Source: Morchella semilibera (lineage: Eukaryota; Ascomycota; Pezizomycetes; Pezizales; Morchellaceae). Taken from it: 64,000 nt of DNA. The position numbers and the translations under genes are program-made. The notes under the pieces were generated by a model that had not been told where the DNA came from, searched no databases, and was given only the letters and a program-made list of their open reading frames with translations. Shown piece after piece: positions 13,053 through 24,654 of the stretch; the first letter of the stretch is position 1; each line of letters begins with the position of its first letter. Location of the stretch: NCBI GenBank assembly GCA_009192285.1, contig WBVU01000003.1, positions 620,001 through 684,000 on the forward strand. The letters run 5' to 3'.

Positions 13053-13147
13053 ATGGAATGGGGAAAATTATTGTACAAACGGGGTCTAAGACCGGGGTTT
13101 AGGTGGCTGCCCTGGCCAATAGGACTCTTACAATAGTTTTCCCGTAG
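13053..13147. mobile_element. Tc1/mariner-like MITE, degenerate copy 1
   Basis: Shares a nearly identical 55-60-nt core (GGTCTAAGACC..GGGTTTAGGTGGCTGCCCTGGCC..AATAGGACTCTTAC) with the element at 46798-46908. Its ends, ATGGGGAAAATTATTGTA on the left and TACAATAGTTTTCCC on the right, are a decayed terminal inverted repeat. No coding capacity. Confidence 0.8.
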
Positions 13148-13484
13148 ATGTTGGAAACCAATCAAGGGAAGTCACCCACGTGCACACGCGTTCTTGTATT
13201 AATTATGGATAACAGGTGTTCGTATTCAAGTTACTGTTTACCCAGTAAATGCAGTGTTATCCTGGTCCCAAAAGTGTAAAATACAAAGCAGAACAGAATG
13301 CATAAAAAAAAAAAAAAGTACAGTACCAAACCATCCCACATTACCTAAGTAAAATTGTAACAAAACGAGAAAGAAACCCAACGAAAAATAACATCGCCTA
13401 ACCAACAGCGTTACTTAACAGCAGGCTGGTAACATAAAAAGAGCCAGAGATAAACATTCTATAAATGAAATATCGAACTGCTAC

Positions 13485-15279
13485 TTAAGCGTTATGGCCA
13501 AGAGCCTTCTTAGCCTGCTCAAACGCAGTCTTGACGTCCTCAACAATCTTGTCCTCGAATTCTTCCAAGAACGCTTCAGCTTCAGAGAGAACCTCACTGG
13601 TAATGTCTGAGACATCCTCAATAATTCTGGAGGGCTTGGAGGTTGAGCCATGGCTATATCTCTCGCCATCAAAGATCTCAGAAAGGTTCCCAGATCCGCC
13701 ACCGTTCCAGGCAAGAAGCTAAAGAAAGTCAGCTTATGGTTCAAATAATAATAATAATAAGGTATCAAGACTTACGTTAGGAGTGTCGCTTGGAATTCCG
13801 GAGAGAAGACCCTCAGAAGCAATGGCGATCATCTTTTTCTTGAGCTCAGCTGGTGAGAGGCTTTCAACGGAGTATCCGGATCCTGGCTTGGGCTGGAGAG
13901 AAAGGAAGTATGCCAAGAGACCAGCAATGTGGGGCGAGGCCATTGAGGTACCCGAGATGGTATTAACAGCAGTCTTGGATCCAATCCAGGTAGATTGGAT
14001 GTTCAAGCCAGGGGCAAAAATATCAACACACTTTCCGTAGTTGGAGAAGTAAGCTCTCTCGTCGCCAAGGGTAGATGCACCGACGGTGACAGCCTTCGCG
14101 GCCGCAGCAGGTGAATAGTCACAAGCATCAGCATTGTCATTTCCGGCGGCAACAGCGAAGTTCAAGCCAAGGCCGACAGCGCCGTTAACAGCTTGATCAA
14201 GGGCAGGGGACTTTCCACCACCCAGGGACATGTTTGCTGCGGAACCCTTGAAGTTCTTGTCCTTCTTGGCAGACGAGACTTTCTTCAAGTGAGCCTCAGC
14301 GGCCCATTCAACACCCTTTACAACGTCGGACATGGTGCCAGACCCGTTGGAACGAAGAACCTTGACAGCGTAAATGTTTGCCTTTTTAGCAACACCATAC
14401 TTCTTTCCACCAACGGTACCGGAACAGTGGGTACCGTGGCCATTACCATCTTGATCGGAGTCACCGTTAGGGATGGTCTTTCCCCAGTGAGCACGGCCCC
14501 CGAAGTCAACGTGATCGACGTTGGTACCGGTGTCAATGACGTAAACGTCAACACCCTCACCACCATCAGCCTGATGAATGTACTTGTTGAATGTGCCAAA
14601 GTCTAGGGACTTCTGGTGGGAAATACGGGCAAGACCCCAGGGGGCGCCGTGCTCTGTTGCAGGATCCTGATCAAGAGCATAGACCATGGAATCCTTCTCA
14701 ACATAGGCAACCTAAAGATATATAGCGTTAGCCTTATTCTAAATGTGTGGGGCGACCCGGCACTAAGCGATGGGATCACGTGCACACGTTCTGGCTGAAC
14801 GTATGACACACACCCGCGAGATAAGCTCCGGGGTGGCCGGGGTGGCGAGAAAGGAGATGGGGGCTTACAGCAGGGTGTTTTCGTATTTCCTCGAGAACCG
14901 AGTCGTCGAATGCACCAGAGTATCCGGTAAGACCTCCAGAAATGTTGTAGGTGTGCTTCAATCCAGTCAAGGAATCCACATCAAGAGGGCCAATATTATT
15001 GGAGTGCTCCATGAGGGGAACCTGACTCCGCTTCCTGAGCGAAGCGACAGATGCCTCATGGATGTCAGCCACCCAGCTGTGGTGGGCGCTGGCGACCTCA
15101 TCACCGACATCCTTCTTGAAAACAACAATGTAGTTGTTAGGGATCTCATGTTCCGCTGCGGAAGCGGAGGACAACAGTGGAGCAGAGTCCTTGTGAACAA
15201 CCGTTGTGTCGTAGATTGGGGAGGCGATAGTGACTGAGATAGAAGCAAGGAGAACAGCGAAGTTGCCGGAGAGCTTCAT
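13485..15279 (-). CDS. PRB1: Vacuolar subtilisin-like serine protease (proteinase B type)
   Basis: Vacuolar S8 endopeptidase acting in autophagic protein turnover and in activating other vacuolar hydrolases. Three exons (15279-14869, 14711-13776, 13718-13485) encode 526 residues. Order: a hydrophobic signal peptide (about 1-19, cut near ASP), an I9 inhibitory propeptide with the NNYIVVFKK motif (about 45-140), then the mature peptidase. The catalytic triad is complete: D197 (VIDTG), H229 (GHGTHCSGT), S393 (GTSMASP), with oxyanion N328 (AAGND). A C-terminal extension after LLAWNGGG, rich in acidic residues and probably helical, is typical of the vacuolar branch and absent from secreted proteinase K-like enzymes. 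Divergently transcribed from the BEACH gene across about 1.1 kb. No breaks. Confidence 0.95.
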
Positions 15280-16362
15280 GATGAATTGCGTTTAGAAAGA
15301 GTGGGTTCTAGTATAGGGGGGAAATATGTGGAAGTGGTGAGTGGCAGTGAGGTGGAGAGGAATGGGAGGAAGAGGAGAGAGGAAGTGGGATCTGGGGGAA
15401 GATAAAGAGCTTTGAATTGCTCCGGGGGCTGGTGACTACAGGCTCATTGGTGCCAAGCGCTAAGACTCGTCTCAGGCATAGTCATCATGTCTCGCTCGCA
15501 CCCCTGTGGTGGCTATCACCCCCGTGAGATCTTCTTAACCCACGGAGACAAGCACCCGGCTCCTCCGTGTAGTCTAAGCGTGTGTTGATAGTGTTATCTT
15601 ACTGCCTATCTGCCTATCTACCTCTCTCTATGGAAATAATGCATTATTTGCCGTAGCTGCAACGCCCCGACGCGTTTTTGAAATGTTGTGGCTATTTGAC
15701 AAATTCGGCATGTCCTTACAGTCTTCACTCCACAGTTCCGAGATGTGCCCGATTAGAGTACATGTACCTAAGATACATTGTTAACTGGATCATGGAGCTT
15801 TCAAATGACGCGAGCGAGCTTGCCTGTCACACCAAACATAAGAGCCCAAAACGGCAAACCATCTATCTATTCGTTTTCCAAATATAGGTCGCTTCATACA
15901 GTCAACTGTAACAAACAAGATACATATATGTAGATAACATCATTTCTGACTCTGTTGGTGAAGTCGATGCAAAGCTAACATGGGTGGGTATATATGAAGT
16001 ATATCTTTGTTGAGGAATGTTTGGTGTAAGCCCAGCTGCAAACACAAAACGAAACGAGATGATGGCTTTTGGTGTAGCGGAGGCTCAGCAACGCCGCATC
16101 ATCTACCTAGCTTCAACAACATCGCGAACCCCCCCCCCCCACCAAAACCCACCTTGTACCAGCACATATTTCTCTCACATTTTGATTCTTCGTTAAGCAA
16201 ACCCATTCATTGCACTGCTTCGAATACTGGCTTCATTCCATTCATAGTGTTTTGCTATTCTTTTTCGGTGTGTTTAGTCTTCATCACGGATTTAACATTG
16301 CAGTTATATAGACCTCATGCCCTGAATATAATTCTGCGCTCCAAACCTTCCCGATTCCAGAT
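15280..16362. other. Divergent promoter region PRB1 / BEACH gene
   Basis: No supported gene. Purine-rich leader (about 15295-15410) next to the protease start, a single TACATGTA near 15757, and a poly-C run near 16130 upstream of the BEACH start. Confidence 0.6.
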
Positions 16363-19300
16363 ATGGCGTCTTCTTCATCTACACAGACTTCATCCTACGC
16401 ACGGCGTCGAGTCTCTTCTGCTGCATCCACAAAACCCAGGCTCATTGCCGAAATTAAGCCCCTCCTCGATTCCCTCGAGGCCTCTTCTTCGGACCCAGAC
16501 ATACTCATACGGCTGCAATGGCTTTCTCTGATAAAGCGTATACTTGTGGACTCCCCAGAAGCTAAAGGCTTGTCTTCTCCATTCTCAGTATATAACGCCC
16601 CGCCATTCTAGCGCACTGACCTGGATTCAACCCCGCTATAGATACCTTTAGAGCCCTGGGAGGTTTCAACTATCTTATATCCGCACTTCATTCATGCTCC
16701 GGTTTTTACAACTCTACCAACCGATCCGATGAAGAAAAAAACCACTTTATAGAGTTGATTAAGTGTCTTTTCGGTGTGATTTCTGAAGCCTTGTTGGACC
16801 ATCCAGGTAATAAAAGATTTTTCTCAAGAAAAATTAGGTGGGATAGCCTAGAGCAAGGCCTTGCAGCAACTGGGTTACCTACCGAGGCCCCGGATCATTT
16901 ATTTGGACTGCTCCTAGCATTTGGGATGGACGATTCAACCCTATCGAGCTTTGTGGTTTCCGTAAAAAGAAGTATGGGGGATACCAAGAAAACAGGCAAG
17001 ATTACGGGCAAGGCCGAAGACAAGCATGGGAGAGGAGTGGATATTGCCAGAGCAAAAGTAAAAGGAAACTTTGGCAGTAAAGACGTTTTGATAAATGCGG
17101 AGATAATTCCTTTGGTTCTCAGCTTCCAAATGGCTATGGCACAAACAGAGGACTCGACCATCACCACCGTTGTGGTTCTGCAGGCATTGCTTTCTATTGC
17201 TTGCTGCAGCAAGTTCAACTTAGTCGCTATGCACTCGACAGGTATATTGACTTCTATACTGCCTAGATTATGGGATAAGTCGATCCCCTGCGACGAACGT
17301 GTTGTTCTGGTAGAGTTCGCGCAGTATTTGATTCAGCTCGGGATCAACCATTTAAGCGATGCCAAATTCCTCTACCGGAAAGCAACGAGTGAAGAGCCCG
17401 TTTCTGATTTTCTCCTGGAAGCGATAAAATCTTCCCGTGGGCCGCCGCATATCCAGTTTGATCTCTCGCTCCATGGGTTTGCATCCATGGAACTTTCCTC
17501 GCTCGGTCGAACATTCCCCCCTACTCAAACCAATGGGTATACATTTTCTGCATGGGTGTGTATCGATGCTTTTGACTCTTCCATGCACACAACACTATTT
17601 GGGGTTTTCGATTCGACCCAGCGTTGCTTCGTCCTTGCATATATAGAGCAAGATACTCGGAAATTTATTTTACAGACTTCTGTTGCATCCCCAAGGGCAA
17701 GCGTTAGGTTTAAATCGACAGTTTTTGAGTCGAGGAGATGGTATCATATCTCACTTGTTCATCGACGCGGCCGAACAACTTCGGCGCCCAAGGCTGCACT
17801 TTATATAGATGGTGAATTTGTAGAACAAGTCAAGGCTACATACCCCCAACCCCCACCCACCTCGACAACACCTGTTCAGGTCTTTCTCGGCACCCCATCG
17901 GATTTGTCCCCTCGTATTGGCAGAGGTGTTGTATCCTCGAAATGGAGCCTGGGGACGGCTCACTTATTTGAAGATACCCTCTCCGATGACTTGATTGCTG
18001 TACATTATCGACTTGGTCCTCGGTATTATGGAAACTTCCAGGATACACTTGGATCTTTTCAGACATACGAAGCATCTGCTGCGTTAAATATGAGAAATGA
18101 GCTCATGCACCCTGGGAAAGAAGAAAAAAGCGATATAATCTCCGCGATAAGACACAGGGCATCAGCTATCCTACCTGAAGCAAAGGTATTGCTGAATATA
18201 TCTGCATCACAAGTTCTCGATGACAAGGACAACAATAATATCGACGAATCCCAATTTGTAAAATCGCTCTCTAGGGAGGCCGCAAAGAACCTTCAATCTT
18301 TGACTCGTGCTGGAGCGGTGGCTATCAATGGCGCAGTACCTTCTATTAACGAGGCACTGTGTCTCTCTTATGGAGTCGCAATAATGACCGGGGAACCCAT
18401 TGTTGTTGTGCCCCAATCACTAGATGATGCATCATGGAGAATTGGGGGTGCAGCAGCTGTTGGACTGAAAATGGTTGAGGTCGCAGTGACGCCAAAGCAG
18501 GTGTGCAGAGCTGTTGAGATACTATTTGAAGTCACTAAAGCATCCTGGAGAAATAGTGAAGCTATGGAAAGGGATAATGGCTTTGCGATTCTTGGAAATC
18601 TTATACGGAATAAAGAGGGGAAAGGCGTAGTGGGGAAAGAATTGTTACACATCGTTTTGGACTTTGTTGGATTCCGACGTGAAGCTCCAGAGGAAAGTTT
18701 CATAGTTAACCCACTTGCGTATAGAATACTACTGGTCGATTTTGATATGTGGAGGAAAGCAGACATGGAAACTCAGAGGGAGTACTTTTCCCAGTTTGTA
18801 ACCTTCTGTCACGGGAGCAAGTACCATCACTTTAATTCAAAGAGGCTATTCCGCATGAGTAAGTTATTCTTTATTTTGCTCAAATTTTAGCCTTGTCAAA
18901 AGCTAATTCAGGACCGTGGCTTCATTCAGGAATTGTCAAGAAACTTATGTTTGCACTGAAGGGTGAAATGTTTTCTCGCGAAATTCTTCCCGACTTTATG
19001 ACCGCTTTCAAAGCTCTTATAAAGACTAATATGTCCGCGGATGTTCTACGATCCTTGGCTTTGTTTATAACTTATTCTCTCCACAAGAATAATCCGGCCC
19101 GTCCGCTGAAAGTAAAGAAGAGTAACGTACAGCTTCGCCGGCAAGGAACACTCGGATCAAATCCCACTGGAAGTGTTAGCTTGGTGCCGCCAGTAAAAGT
19201 TGTTAATGACTTAAGCGTGGATGGATTTACTCGGCAACAGATTGGTGTTATGGTTCTCGAGATGTACCAGGAGCTACTTTTCGAAGATGGCAACAGTACA

Positions 19301-22300
19301 GGAAACCTGAAGAAATTTGCGAGGACAGTTACCAATAAGGTATAGTTCCGCCTCTAGTCTGTGTTTGCTTTTTGACCCATCTTCTTGTGGAATATGACCA
19401 TTCATAGTCATAAAGCCCAAGACATTCTACAAGAGGGTGGTCAGATATTTCCGCACTCTTACTGCGTCGTATTCGGCTAAAAAAATAGCACTATTCTATT
19501 CTTTGCTAACATTGGCTCGTAGTGGCTACTATACCTACTGGCAGAGAGTGAACCTAAGGTCGTACTTCTAGGTGCGAAAATCTTGGCAAGACTTCTAGTT
19601 GTTCACGGGGGTAGCTACGTCACAAAGTTCGCGTCAAAAACTGGTGGGTTTGTTATCATGAAAAATAGATTGAAAAGGTGGTGGAACGTAGCGCCTCTTT
19701 GGCCAATCTGTTTTTCAATTCTTTTCGGAAAGGATGTAGCCAAAGTTGATATCTCAAGGCCGCTGGATTTGTATGGGCTTTTAGAATTGTTTTCGGATGG
19801 AGGGAAGGCAAGAGTTATCTACCCAGAAGTTTTACCGGTCATCACAGGGATGTTAAGAGCTGGCGTGGGAACAATCGTTTCTGATCAAGGTGAAAATAAC
19901 AATAAAGAGGCAAGTGATCTGGGCAAGGAGGATGGGAAATTGCTACCCACTCCACCAGTTAGACGAAGGTCAATTTCTTTGTCTTCTCCTCAAGGTACGC
20001 ATAGTTTAATAGATCATTGCAAGTAGTACGTATATCTGCTGACAGCCTGATCATTAATTGAAGCACCAAAAACATCAGAAAAGCGACTCGGGGAACTGGC
20101 TAAGATGCTTCAAACAATTATACAGTTCCTTTCGAACCTACACACAACTTGCCCAGGTTTTCGCGAATATTGCGCTACCTCCACATATGTACAAGAACTA
20201 TTCGGGATACTTTTCCCGGTTGTCTGTAGTTCGGATCATGTTAGCGCTGAAACAGAACTTAATTCGAAAGACTCAGCGTTGACATTCGACGGTGGAGATG
20301 TTGTGATTAGACCCCTATCATCGAATACTGCACCCCCGATAGTCAGGACAATGACCGTGGATGAGCCACCCAGCCCAACTGCACCTAGATCCGAAAGATT
20401 GAGGAGAGGATCCAGCTTCATCCTGGTCACTTCAGAACCCACTGCATTTTCACCTTCCATGGCACGCTTGTCACCAGCTATTGGAACAGGGCTGAATGTC
20501 AATGGAAGGGTAGCATCCTTGGCAGTTACAAATTCAGTTGTTGAGAGTTTATTGGAACTTGTCATGGGGGTGTTCGCAGACCTAGTTTTGGAAAGAAGGG
20601 AGTTTCCTGGGTTCGGGTTGAACTCAAAAATTCCACCAGGGTTTCAGGAGCATCAGATTTACTTTCGAAACTTACTTGCTTAGGAATACCCTGAACCACC
20701 TAACAAACTGCCTGAGCTTTAATATGGCACTGCTGTGCGAGCCTCGGGTCTTGACTAATATTGGGAGATTCACACTTCATGTCACAGATTGTGTTTATGA
20801 AGGCTGGTTTCTGAACGGTGCCGAGGCATTATTAGATTTTGTTGGAACTGTTCTAGAATATCTCCAACGACCCGAAATAGCAAAAAAAAAGAGTGTTCGT
20901 CTCTGCAGCCAAACCGTAACAAGCCTGAGGACAGTTGTTTCACGCTTAGTTCTTTTCCGGCTCTCGGAGCTTGAGGATCCAAAATCGGACGCAAAGCTGG
21001 TCGTCGACTTCCTTAATAAAATTATGTACTGGCAGGCAGTCATACTTTCGCCTGACAATACAGATGGTGACTTTACGCGGCTCATATGCTACTTGCTGTA
21101 TACGCGACTTATTGGTCAGAGAGAAGATATCAAACTCGCAGCTGTTAATGTAAGTGTATTCAATATCCTTTCTTTCAATCCCGATAGATCTAACCTCAGC
21201 TGCAGATGTTGCGAATCGTTCTCGTGCAGAAACCGGCAGAGACCTCGGCGTTGTTGAGCCAAGCCAAGAGTGTGGACCATAAACAGCTATCATCAGGTTT
21301 TAAGAAATTGATGGAATTGGTAGGGCAGATGTGTCCCGTCAAATACTAAGGCTGACATCTTTCTAGGATAGTGATACATGGCTGTACTGGATAGATGACC
21401 ATCGAGAGGAGCTAGACGCATTCTTTTGTGGTATTCTTTCAAAGGCCTGGGAAGCTTTTGTTGCAGACGAGAATAAAAAAACCGAAGAAACTGCCAGAAA
21501 CCGCATTTCTAAGCGTAAGGAGAGACTTAAACAATGGATCCTGGAAGACATGAGTAATGAGGACGTCTATGGTCGTCATGAGTCCGCTTCAACTCATTGG
21601 ATGGCTAACATATATGCTTCGGAACACCTCAAATTCCAAAGAGCAACACAGGATCAACAGGATAGTCTTAGCTATGTTGTTTCTATGTACTCAAAACTTG
21701 AGGCAGAGCTTATGAGGCCTTGTGGGCTTCTCGATGATGGGCAAGAAACAAAGTGGAGGCTTGATTTAACTGAGGGAAGAAACCGCATGCGAATGCGCAT
21801 GTTACCGGATTCAAGGGCCCACCTGCACAACTACCAACCAAAGAGGAGGCTTACGGGAGGTTTATCTGAAGGTGCTAGCCGGAGTAGGACCCATGCCCTA
21901 TCTGTGGAAGACGACGAAATCAGCATCATTACTACTAGGGAAACAGACTCCATGGATCAATCACATCACAATCCCGCCCGTGATGGCGGAGAAGATGACT
22001 TTGATGAGGATTATGAGCTAGTAGACGATCCGAGAGAGGACGATGAGGGGTGGGAGGACAAAAACAGAAAGGTTATGAGGACCATTCAACATGGTGATGT
22101 TGTTGAATACGTTCACAATGTGTCCAAGCTGGTCGGGCTGGAGGCTGTAGAGGGACTTCTTATTCTTGGGAAGAATTGTCTCTACCTCATCGACAACTTT
22201 TTTCAAAGATCCGACGGCGAGATTGTGAACGTTTGGCAAGCGCCTAAAGATGAGAGAGACCAGTACCTTCAGATGATTGCAGGGAGAGAAGCAGATGACC

Positions 22301-24654
22301 CAAAGCCTTTGAATATGAACAATGACCATGAGACGAGACACTGGCCATTTGAGGATTTGATCAGCATCAGCAAAAGACGATTTCTTTTCAGGGATGTGGC
22401 ATTGGAGCTTTTTTTTACTGATGGGAGGAGCTATCTTTTGACAACCATGTCCGTGAAAGACAGAGACTTTTTGCACTCGAAGCTTTTGTCAAAGGCTACA
22501 AATGTTAATGGTAGCTCAGCAACACTTTACACAGGAGAAGCATGGAGGATAGACTCACTCAAAACCCAAGACAATTCCTCTAACTTTGGCTCAAAGCTTG
22601 TCAATGTATTTTCTTCAAGCTCTCCGAACCCTGCGACAAGGAAGTGGATGAAGGGGGAGATATCAAATTTCCACTACCTGATGCTTGTTAACACCATGGC
22701 TGGAAGGACCTTCAACGACCTAACACAATATCCTGTTTTCCCATGGGTCTTAGCAGACTATACAAGCGAGGCACTTGATCTATCAAATCCAAGAACGTTT
22801 CGAGACTTTTCGAAGCCAATGGGAGCGCAGACACCTGAAAGACAGCGAGAATTTCGCGAGAGGTATCGGTCCTTTGAAGAAATTGGAGATAGACAATCGC
22901 CTCCTTTCCATTACGGGACACATTTCTCATCAGCCATGATTGTTTGTTCCTATCTTATCCGTCTTCAACCTTTCGTTCAATCATATTTGCTTCTCCAAGG
23001 GGGGCAGTTTGATCACGCAGATAGACTCTTCTATTCCATCGAAAAAGCCTGGAATTCGGCCTCAAAAGACAATATGACTGATGTTCGGGAGCTTATCCCG
23101 GAGTTTTTTTTCCTCCCGGAGTTTTTGGTCAATTCCAATTCGTACAATTTTGGCATGAAGCAAGGTTCAGACGAAGCAATTGACTCGGTTGTTCTCCCAC
23201 CATGGGCAAAGGGCGACCCGAAGATTTTTATCGCAAAACACCGTGAGGCACTAGAAAGTCCATATGTTAGCCAACACCTTCATGAGTGGATCGACCTTGT
23301 ATTTGGATTTAAACAACGTGGAGAGGCAGCAATTGAGGCGACAAACGTATTCCACCATCTATCATATCATGGCGCGATCGATCTAGATAATATCCAAGAC
23401 CCCGTGGAGAGGTTAGCAACCATCGGCATCATTCACAATTTTGGGCAGACACCGCATCAAGTCTTTACAAGGACGCATCCTATAAGAGAGGGGGTCACAC
23501 ATAGATATGCGAGATTGGACGTCGGCGTGGAGTCCTTGATACGACTACCCTTCCCGTTGCTCGATAGCCATGAGCGAGTTCAGGCGTTGGTACATTCGTC
23601 AAAGTACGAGCGTGTATTTTGTTCGAATGCCTTTCGATTGAATATGCCACCATCGTATGATAAATACATGGAATGGGGCTTTGTAGATGCAAGTGTTAGA
23701 TTTTACCACTTTGAGAGCAAAAAACTTTGCGGACACCATGAGCATCTGCATCAAGGACAAATCTCAACTGCTGCCTTTGCAGACCACAGAACCTTGGTCA
23801 CGGCAGGGACTGATGGTACAATCTCAGTTTGGCAAATTCAGGCAACATCAAAGTCAGTTGAGCTTCAACCTAAGGCTTGTCTATTTGGCCACGTCAACAC
23901 TGTGACTGTCATGGCCGTCTCAAGGTCATTTAGTGTTCTTGTCAGTGCTTCTACCGATAACACTGTCCTCGTATGGGACCTGAATAGGCTTCGATTTGTG
24001 AGACAACTGAAAGCAGATTCCCCTGTGAAGGTGAGAGAATAACTTTATTCTGTCTGACCCGCCTCCGCCTTAGACTTCGTCGTGACTAATACTTATTTTT
24101 AATAAAACACCAGAGTATAAGTGTAAATGATGTCTCGGGGAACATTGTTCTTTGCAAAAGTCCAGATGTTAGCATCTACTCACTAAATGGTGATCACATC
24201 TTGACACAGAGTATCTGCGATGGACCGGACGATCAGATATTATGTTGTGCTTTCTACGAGGGGCTAGGGAATGAATGGCTAGAACGAGAGCTACTCTTTA
24301 CAGGTCATAGACGTGGCATCGTTAATGTTAGGGAACCCTTTTGGATACTCCCAGTACCACATACTAACAGTTATATTTAGATCTGGCAAAAGTCCATCCG
24401 AAACGGGCGATTTGTGCTGATTTTGGTAAAAACATTGCACCATGTCAACCAATTCCACAGCGAAATACAAGTATCGGCGGGTATCACAGCAGTTCTCCCA
24501 ATGCCCCAAGCAGTGTACTCAGGCGATGAGCAGGGTAGAGTCGTAAGTTTCCAAAAGCAATATTGGAATGAAGTCAAATACTAACCCGAACCTTTAGTAT
24601 GAATGGGATTGTCAATTAGTTCAAAGGAGTCAATCACCGAATCTTACTCGGTAG
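16363..24654 (+). CDS. BPH1: BEACH-WD40 protein (BPH1/neurobeachin family), one frameshift
   Basis: Large peripheral protein of vesicle traffic and cell-wall or lysosome-related sorting. Deduced exons: 16363-16567, 16642-18858, 18891-19339, 19523-19994, 20064-21149, 21206-21319, 21367-24030, 24114-24326, 24381-24542, 24598-24654. The sum is 7639 nt, one more than a multiple of three, because the frame breaks at the T-run 20663-20665; without one T it would encode about 2545 residues, normal for the family. Order: helical repeats, a ConA-like LamG fold (about 17430-18060), more helical repeats, a PH-like BEACH preface (about 22080-22520), the BEACH domain (about 22640-23500, with FPWVLADY, FHYGTHFS and LPEFL motifs), then WD40 repeats (about 23720-24600). 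The first intron is uncertain: the best fit uses a GC donor at 16568. Confidence 0.92.
20663..20665 (+). other. Single-base insertion (frameshift) in the BEACH gene
   Basis: Upstream frame reads ..HQIYF and then hits TAG about 20 nt later (20681); the conserved continuation (YLLRNTLNHLTNCLSF) is in the next frame. Removing one T of TTT joins them exactly. No intron can be placed here. Confidence 0.85.

Larger units (their letters stand above)
9378..13484. other. Long intergenic region with repeat debris
   Basis: About 4.1 kb without a supported gene. It contains scattered TACATGTA octamers, two related 20-bp blocks (9726 and 10133), a TA-dinucleotide stretch near 10212-10226, C-homopolymers and one copy of a Tc1/mariner-like MITE (13053-13147). 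Open frames at 12.3-13.0 kb overlap on both strands and show no known motif. Confidence 0.6.
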
